Source: Clostridia bacterium
Lineage (GTDB): Bacteria > Bacillota > Clostridia > UMGS1883
Length of the DNA: 38,543 nt
Assembly: GCA_017440585.1 (NCBI GenBank)
Contig: JAFSGW010000006.1
Span: forward strand, 1 to 38,543
Direction: 5' to 3'
The translations under genes were made by a program, and so were the position numbers. Of this stretch, positions 34,431-38,543 are shown piece by piece (the first letter of the stretch is position 1; every line of letters begins with the position of its first letter). The notes below the pieces were generated by a model. That model was not told the origin of the DNA. It was given only the letters and a program-made list of their open reading frames with translations, and did no database searches.

Positions 34431-35636
34431 ATGGCACTTACTTATGAAGCGGTAGTTGAAAAAATCAGAAGAGCTGACACCTTCTGGCAGAAAAATTATG
34501 ACTTTGTTGACTGGAACGGCGGTGCACATCCTGCATTCTGGGACAAAGCGGCTTACCACACAGGCAATATGGAGGTTTACAAGCTTTTGGGCGATAAGGA
34601 CCTTTTGCAGTATACAATTGACTGGGCAAACTTCTGTAACTGGAAGGGTAATGACTCAGATGCCGATCCATCCGAATGGTTCTGGGAATATAACCAGACT
34701 CAGGGAAGTAGTGCAGTTATTTTTGGTGACTGGGAAATCTGCTTCCAGGTTTATATTGACCTTTACAATGCAGGCATTGACGGTGCTACAATTGACCGCG
34801 TTATGTATGTAATTAACAATCAGATAGCAAAAGACGTTGACAACTACTGGTGGTGGGCAGATGCTCTTTACATGGTAATGCCCGTATTTACAAAAATTTA
34901 TAAAATGACAGGTGACGAAAAGTACCTTGATGCACTTTATAAGTACTTCCGTTATGCAAAGGAATTAATGTACGACGGTAAGGGCGGTATTCCTACATCA
35001 GCCGACGGCTACACAACAACTGCATGCCTTAAGGAAGGTGCAGGCTATTCCGACCCCGAGGATTACAAGAACCTTTTCTTCCGTGATGCGAACTTTGTAT
35101 ACCCCTTAAAGCCCAACCCCGGTCACGAAAAGGAAAAGAACTTCTGGGCAAGAGGTAACGGCTGGGTATTTGCAGGTCTTTGCAAGGTTTTAGCAGATAT
35201 GCCCGCTACCTACAAGCACTATGACGAGTTCCTTACTACCTACAAGGAAATGGCTCCTGCAATTGCCGCATGCCAGCTCAAAGATAGTGACGGTAACGGC
35301 TTCTGGACACAGAGCATGCTTCAGAACTACCCTGTCGGCAACAACAATAACCCCTACGGCTACGAAACAAGCGGTACAGCCTTCTTCACATATGGCTTCT
35401 TCTGGGGTATCAATAACGGTATCCTTGATAAGGATGAATACCTTGACACTGCACTTTCAGGCTGGAAATATTTAAGCGAGGTTGCACTTCACGAAGATGG
35501 AAAGGTAGGCTACGTTCAGTACATAGGCAGTAATGCAACAGAGGCAATGAGCTATGACACAACACAGAACTTTGGTGTTGGTGCATTCCTCCTTGCAGGC
35601 TGTGAAGCTGCAAGATATATAAAAAATAACGAGTGA
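34431..35636 (+). CDS. cytoplasmic GH105 unsaturated glycuronyl/rhamnogalacturonyl hydrolase
   Basis: A 401-residue (alpha/alpha)6-barrel hydrolase without signal peptide, of the YteR/YesR GH105 type. These enzymes hydrolyse the unsaturated uronic acid from oligosaccharides produced by lyases. YWWWADALYMVMP contains Asp144, positionally matching the family catalytic aspartate (inferred). HTGNMEVYKLLGD, FWARGNGWVFAGL, NGFWTQSMLQ and GYETSGTAFFTYG are other landmarks. AAAGGAGAGG precedes the ATG. It is a close paralog of residues 1278-1681 of the secreted protein at 22590: the halves after WWWAD look about 70% identical by eye. The exact substrate (rhamnogalacturonan, homogalacturonan or other) cannot be told. 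Confidence 0.9.
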   Translation: MALTYEAVVEKIRRADTFWQKNYDFVDWNGGAHPAFWDKAAYHTGNMEVYKLLGDKDLLQYTIDWANFCNWKGNDSDADPSEWFWEYNQTQGSSAVIFGDWEICFQVYIDLYNAGIDGATIDRVMYVINNQIAKDVDNYWWWADALYMVMPVFTKIYKMTGDEKYLDALYKYFRYAKELMYDGKGGIPTSADGYTTTACLKEGAGYSDPEDYKNLFFRDANFVYPLKPNPGHEKEKNFWARGNGWVFAGLCKVLADMPATYKHYDEFLTTYKEMAPAIAACQLKDSDGNGFWTQSMLQNYPVGNNNNPYGYETSGTAFFTYGFFWGINNGILDKDEYLDTALSGWKYLSEVALHEDGKVGYVQYIGSNATEAMSYDTTQNFGVGAFLLAGCEAARYIKNNE

Positions 35637-35650
35637 TTTTTATATATCTT

Positions 35651-35664
35651 AATTAGCAATTAAT
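35651..35664 (+). repeat. 7-base tandem repeat (AATKAGN family), short copy 3
   Basis: Two units, AATTAGC and AATTAAT, directly before a terminator. The sequence AATTAGCAATTAA(A)TGAAAA is shared with the 3' end of the secreted GH105 gene. Confidence 0.6.
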
Positions 35665-35665
35665 G

Positions 35666-35698
35666 AAAACATCCCGAGCATTCGCCCGGGATGTTTTT
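35666..35698. terminator. bidirectional terminator between cytoplasmic GH105 and PstS-like genes
   Basis: AAAACATCCCG (35666-35676) pairs with CGGGATGTTTT (35687-35697), followed by further Ts. It terminates the rightward GH105 operon. Its A-rich left side gives a U run on the minus strand for the leftward lipoprotein operon ending at 35715. Confidence 0.85.
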
Positions 35699-35714
35699 GA
35701 TTTTGTATTTGTAT

Positions 35715-36581
35715 TCAATTTACGGGCACGTAGCCTGCATTTTCAATAATTTTACTGCCTCGTTCGGATAATACTGCTTCAACCCATTTTTTTGTGTTTT
35801 CGTCGGCATCGCTGCGTGTTACAATAAAGCCGTTTGTGTAGATGGGGTATTCGCCATTCTTTATTGTTTCAATGGTGGGCTTTACGCCGTCAATTGCAAG
35901 CATTTTTATGGTGTCCTTCTTATACATTGTGTTTACATAGTAAAAGTAAGAATAGCCGATGGCGTTTTCAGCATTGTCATATTCCGCAACGGCATTGATA
36001 AGCTCGCCCATTTCGCCACGTACCTGCTCTGTGGGAGGAATCATAATTTCTTTGTCCTTCATAACCAAACTGAGCATTGCTGTCTGACTGCCTGAACCCG
36101 TGGGTCGCTGGTAGGCAATAATGGGTGCATCCTTGCCGCCCACAGTGCTCCAGTCGGTAATTTCACCTGTGTAAATTTTCTGCACTTCGTCAAAGGCTAA
36201 ATCGTTTATGGGGTTTTCTGTGTTTACAATAAACACAAAGGCGGAGCTTGTTGCAGGGACAATGTTAAGCTCTACGCCCATATCCTTTGCATACTCCTTG
36301 TCCTCTTCGCTTATTTCCGCGGCAAAAATTACGTCAACCTTGCCGTCGATAAGGTTGTGGTAAACCTCACTTGAGCGTGTGGTGGTGTATTCAAAATTGA
36401 GCTCATATTCGGGGATTCCTAAAAAGTCAGCTGCGATGGAGTCAACCAAAGGATGAATTGCTAACGACGCATCAACCTTGGGGTAGTTCTCCATGGTAAA
36501 GATGGGCTCATTGGGAACATCTTTTGGTGTACAGCCTGCAATAAGGGTTAACGTAAGTAATAAAACAAATAATTTTTTCAT
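35715..36581 (-). CDS. PstS-like substrate-binding lipoprotein
   Basis: A 288-residue ABC-type periplasmic-binding-protein fold. The lipobox LTLIAGC puts the lipidated cysteine at residue 17, so it should be anchored on the outer face of the membrane. It resembles phosphate-binding PstS: the RPTGSGSQTAML loop, the IYTGEITDW segment and the NAIGYSYFYY region are present. However, the first anion-binding loop, normally DGST or similar, reads VDASLAIHP, so phosphate may not be the ligand. No pstC, pstA or pstB is adjacent. GGAGG, encoded within the last codons of the upstream lipoprotein gene, lies 6 bases before the ATG, so the two are coupled. Confidence 0.8.
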   Translation of the reverse strand: MKKLFVLLLTLTLIAGCTPKDVPNEPIFTMENYPKVDASLAIHPLVDSIAADFLGIPEYELNFEYTTTRSSEVYHNLIDGKVDVIFAAEISEEDKEYAKDMGVELNIVPATSSAFVFIVNTENPINDLAFDEVQKIYTGEITDWSTVGGKDAPIIAYQRPTGSGSQTAMLSLVMKDKEIMIPPTEQVRGEMGELINAVAEYDNAENAIGYSYFYYVNTMYKKDTIKMLAIDGVKPTIETIKNGEYPIYTNGFIVTRSDADENTKKWVEAVLSERGSKIIENAGYVPVN

Positions 36582-36582
36582 G

Positions 36583-37824
36583 TCAGTCCTCCATGTAGTT
36601 ATGTGTGTATTCGTCATTTGTTTCAGTGAAGGTTGCACCTTCTAAATTCTCCGTGTCAAAATATGCACCGCCCCGCATAGCGAAATACTGATAGCGGTAG
36701 GTTTCTATAATTTTGTCACGGTAGGTTGTGTTATAAATTCCCATGGGCATTTCAAAAAGCTGTGTGTGACAGTTTACCGATGCAGTGTCAAAATAGGTGT
36801 AATGCCACATACCGTCATCATAGTCCGACTCCATGTCCATATTAAAAGAGGGCTTAATTAAAACAATGTAGAATTTGTCGGGGTTTGCCTTTGCCATTTC
36901 GCGATAATCGGTAAGCTTTGCATACTCCTCGTCCATGGCTTTTTGCCTGAAATGTTCAAACTTTTCAAGGCGTTCATCGCTTGGCGGGTCTTCAAAGGGA
37001 ATGTAGGTGTTCCACACGGTAAAGTCATACCATAAATTGTCCTCAAGATAACCGTACTCAATTTTATCGAACATATCGTACTGTGTGTCGGCACAGGTGA
37101 AAATATTTTTAAAGCCTTCATATTCACCGGTGAATATGCTCTCGTCGGTTATGTATTTTGAGTAAATAACAATATCCTCCGGAAAGTCAAGGAACTTAAC
37201 TTCACCAAAATTGTTTTTGCTGTAAAGATAAATGCCTGCAGGGGAGAAGGTGAAGTCCTTATCCTCCTTTGCCATAAAGCTCTTTACAGCCTTGTAAACC
37301 TCATTTTCATTTGGTGAGTGAAGCTTATTTTCACGGTCATACTCGCCATAAAAAGCCATTTCTCTGTAAAAGGCATGGCGGACTATGGAAAGAAGGTCAA
37401 CCTCGGGGGCGAAAAATTCCTCTATCTTTAATTTTTCGCCGTTAACTAAGTTATAGTTAAAATAAAGCTGCTCCGAGTAGGGCTCTTCCTCAAAGCCTAC
37501 GGAAAAGGATATGGATATAACATTTGCAAAATTTGCACGGGTGTAGTAATTTGCATAAGTTATTTCGGGGTGCTTTTCGATAAGCTCCATTGCACGGTTA
37601 TGCATTTCAGTATTGATTTTGTCCTGAATTTTTGTGTCAAGCAAGCCCTTTATCTGGGGAATTTTAATTTCTTCATCCGTATCAAGTGGGATAACGTTTT
37701 CATAAATTAATAAATCGTTTTCATCATAGGTGCCGTAAAGGTCAATGCCTGAGAGGGCAGGCTCACTGCTGCAACCCGATAAAAGCAATATAAGAATAAG
37801 TGAAAATGCAATTAGTTTTTTCAT
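36583..37824 (-). CDS. DUF3298-like lipoprotein of unknown function
   Basis: A 413-residue lipoprotein. The ATG at 37824 is chosen because it opens MKKLIAFSLILILLLSGCSS, with lipidated Cys18, and AAGGA lies about 8 bases upstream. The longer frame back to 38085 would run through a palindrome and a terminator. The central part (about 60-230: IPQIKGLLDTKIQDKINTEM, SISFSVGFEE, NLVNGEKLKIEEFF, YREMA) resembles the DUF4163/DUF3298 arrangement of RsiV- and PdaC-like proteins. The C-terminal half (IVLIKPSFNMDMESDYDDG) is not recognised. Its stop is one base from the PstS-like ATG. No convincing promoter was seen upstream, only the palindromic repeat. Confidence 0.6.
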   Translation of the reverse strand: MKKLIAFSLILILLLSGCSSEPALSGIDLYGTYDENDLLIYENVIPLDTDEEIKIPQIKGLLDTKIQDKINTEMHNRAMELIEKHPEITYANYYTRANFANVISISFSVGFEEEPYSEQLYFNYNLVNGEKLKIEEFFAPEVDLLSIVRHAFYREMAFYGEYDRENKLHSPNENEVYKAVKSFMAKEDKDFTFSPAGIYLYSKNNFGEVKFLDFPEDIVIYSKYITDESIFTGEYEGFKNIFTCADTQYDMFDKIEYGYLEDNLWYDFTVWNTYIPFEDPPSDERLEKFEHFRQKAMDEEYAKLTDYREMAKANPDKFYIVLIKPSFNMDMESDYDDGMWHYTYFDTASVNCHTQLFEMPMGIYNTTYRDKIIETYRYQYFAMRGGAYFDTENLEGATFTETNDEYTHNYMED

Positions 37825-37874
37825 ATAATCATTCCTTAAAGAAGATAAATGAGCTTGCGGAAAGAGATGCAGAA

Positions 37875-37930
37875 TTCGGCGAAGAAACCCGAAGGCGTAC
37901 GAGTGTACTCCGAGTGGTTTCTTCGTCGGA
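37875..37930. repeat. large palindromic repeat (REP/MITE-like)
   Basis: TTCGGCGAAGAAACC (37875-37889) pairs with GGTTTCTTCGTCGGA (37916-37930) over all 15 positions with two wobbles, and an inner stem uses GTAC-GAGT-GTAC (37897-37908). It lies in the non-coding gap between the DUF3298-like gene and the ABC ATPase terminator and is independent of that terminator. Confidence 0.6.
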
Positions 37931-37934
37931 TAAT

Positions 37935-37973
37935 ATAAAAAACGACACCTGCGGAAACAGGTGTCGTTTTTAT
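37935..37973. terminator. terminator of the ABC transporter gene
   Basis: AAAAACGACACCTG and CAGGTGTCGTTTTT (stem about 37938-37971) form a strong GC-containing stem with loop CGGAAA. It is flanked by A and T runs, so it works in both directions. It lies 30 bases past the stop of the leftward ATPase gene. Confidence 0.85.
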
Positions 37974-38002
37974 ATGGTCTGCGCTCTTTACGCAGTTCAT
38001 TT

Positions 38003-38543
38003 TTAGTTGGTGATAACGCGTTCTGTTTCCTTGTCGAAAAGGTGAATCTTTTCGGGGTCGAAAGCAACCTTGATTGTGTCGCCAACCTTAGCCTTTGTTG
38101 TGGGCTTAACGCGAGCTGTCATGTTGATTTCGTCAATTGTAAGGAAGAGGAATGTTTCAGCACCCATCATTTCTGTTACGTCAACGTAAGCTTCAACGAT
38201 GTTGCCATCATACTTAGCAAGAGAATCGTCATCATCGTAAAGGTCTTCAGGACGGATACCGAGAGTAACAACCTTACCAACGTAACCATCTTCAATAACC
38301 TTAGCTGCTCTTTCCTTGGAGAGAGCAATCTTCTTGCCTTCGCCGAATACAACAGCGATTCCGTCGCCTTCCTTAACAACCTTAGCATCACAGAAGTTCA
38401 TCTGGGGAGATCCGATGAAGCCTGCTACGAATACATTGCAGGGATCATCATAAAGTGTCTGAGGTGTATCAACCTGCTGAATGAAACCGTCCTTCATAAC
38501 AACGATTCTTGTACCCATTGTCATAGCTTCTGTCTGGTCATGT
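38003..38543 (-). CDS. MsmX/UgpC-type sugar ABC transporter ATPase (5' part outside window)
   Basis: Only the C-terminal 179 residues are in the window; the frame stays open to the edge. It begins in the H-loop region (HDQTEAMTMGTRIVVMKDG), with the switch His visible. IQQVDTPQTLYDDPCNVFVAGFIGSPQMNF, typical of the MalK/UgpC/MsmX subfamily, follows, and then a TOBE/OB-fold regulatory domain (LGIRPEDL, VTEMMGAETFLF, DPEKIHLFD). Such ATPases often energise several carbohydrate importers. That would suit uptake of the oligosaccharides cleaved by the nearby GH105 enzymes, but no permease genes are in view. Walker A, Walker B and signature motifs lie outside the window. Confidence 0.92.
   Translation of the reverse strand, partial: HDQTEAMTMGTRIVVMKDGFIQQVDTPQTLYDDPCNVFVAGFIGSPQMNFCDAKVVKEGDGIAVVFGEGKKIALSKERAAKVIEDGYVGKVVTLGIRPEDLYDDDDSLAKYDGNIVEAYVDVTEMMGAETFLFLTIDEINMTARVKPTTKAKVGDTIKVAFDPEKIHLFDKETERVITN

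Noticed and set aside
37800..38006. 68-codon plus-strand frame between the lipoprotein and ABC genes
   Set aside because: It runs through the palindromic repeat and the terminator stem and has no ribosome site or recognisable protein features.

Overview
The window reads as a chromosomal segment of a low-to-moderate GC Bacillota of class Clostridia, probably an uncultured gut anaerobe. The grounds are strong AGGAGG-type ribosome binding sites, sigma-A promoters with 17-base spacers, the Gram-positive ylm/divIVA/ileS/lspA/rluD/pyr gene order, class 1B dihydroorotate dehydrogenase with PyrK, and large secreted LamG/Ig-like and BspA-type leucine-rich-repeat proteins. Genus and family cannot be fixed from sequence reading alone.

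Region 1 (1-22480) is a housekeeping block. A truncated rpmB runs left on the minus strand. Diverging from it, a 20-gene-plus collinear block runs right: leuC-leuD-leuB, yqeG, an aroE-aroK fusion, yggS, sepF, ylmH, divIVA, ileS, lspA, rluD, pyrB-pyrC-pyrF-pyrK-pyrD, metG, tatD, a TatD-linked radical SAM gene, and panB-panC-panD. Most junctions overlap or are shorter than 20 bases, so transcription is probably largely coupled. A clear promoter precedes leuC and a strong terminator follows panD. The block joins leucine, shikimate, pyrimidine and pantothenate synthesis to division-site proteins and two aminoacyl-tRNA synthetases. Palindromic repeat elements sit in its few gaps (leuD/leuB, pyrB/pyrC, panC/panD), and a 229-base MITE-like element lies between panD and its terminator, flanked by a 15-base direct repeat.

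Region 2 (22480-35700) is an accessory region for carbohydrate use and the cell surface. It holds a 1681-residue secreted multidomain protein ending in a GH105 (unsaturated rhamnogalacturonyl hydrolase-type) domain. A leftward pair follows, a transglutaminase-like secreted protein and a 1298-residue BspA-like LRR protein. Diverging from that pair is a rightward HAD hydrolase plus a signal-less GH105 enzyme, a close paralog of the secreted catalytic domain. The paralogs suggest one sugar-cleaving activity deployed both outside and inside the cell. Both GH105 genes end in a similar 3' tail: 7-base repeats followed by a bidirectional terminator.

Region 3 (35700-38543) runs on the minus strand: a PstS-like lipoprotein tightly coupled to a DUF3298-like lipoprotein, a palindromic repeat, a terminator, and the 3' part of an MsmX/UgpC-type ABC transporter ATPase cut by the window edge.

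No rRNA, tRNA, CRISPR array, complete transposase gene, T-box or recognisable riboswitch was found. The most unusual items are the secreted/cytoplasmic GH105 pair with its shared 3' tail, the MITE-like insertion beside the panD terminator, the interspersed 7-base repeat family, the 36-base palindrome over a stop codon, and the AroE-AroK fusion.
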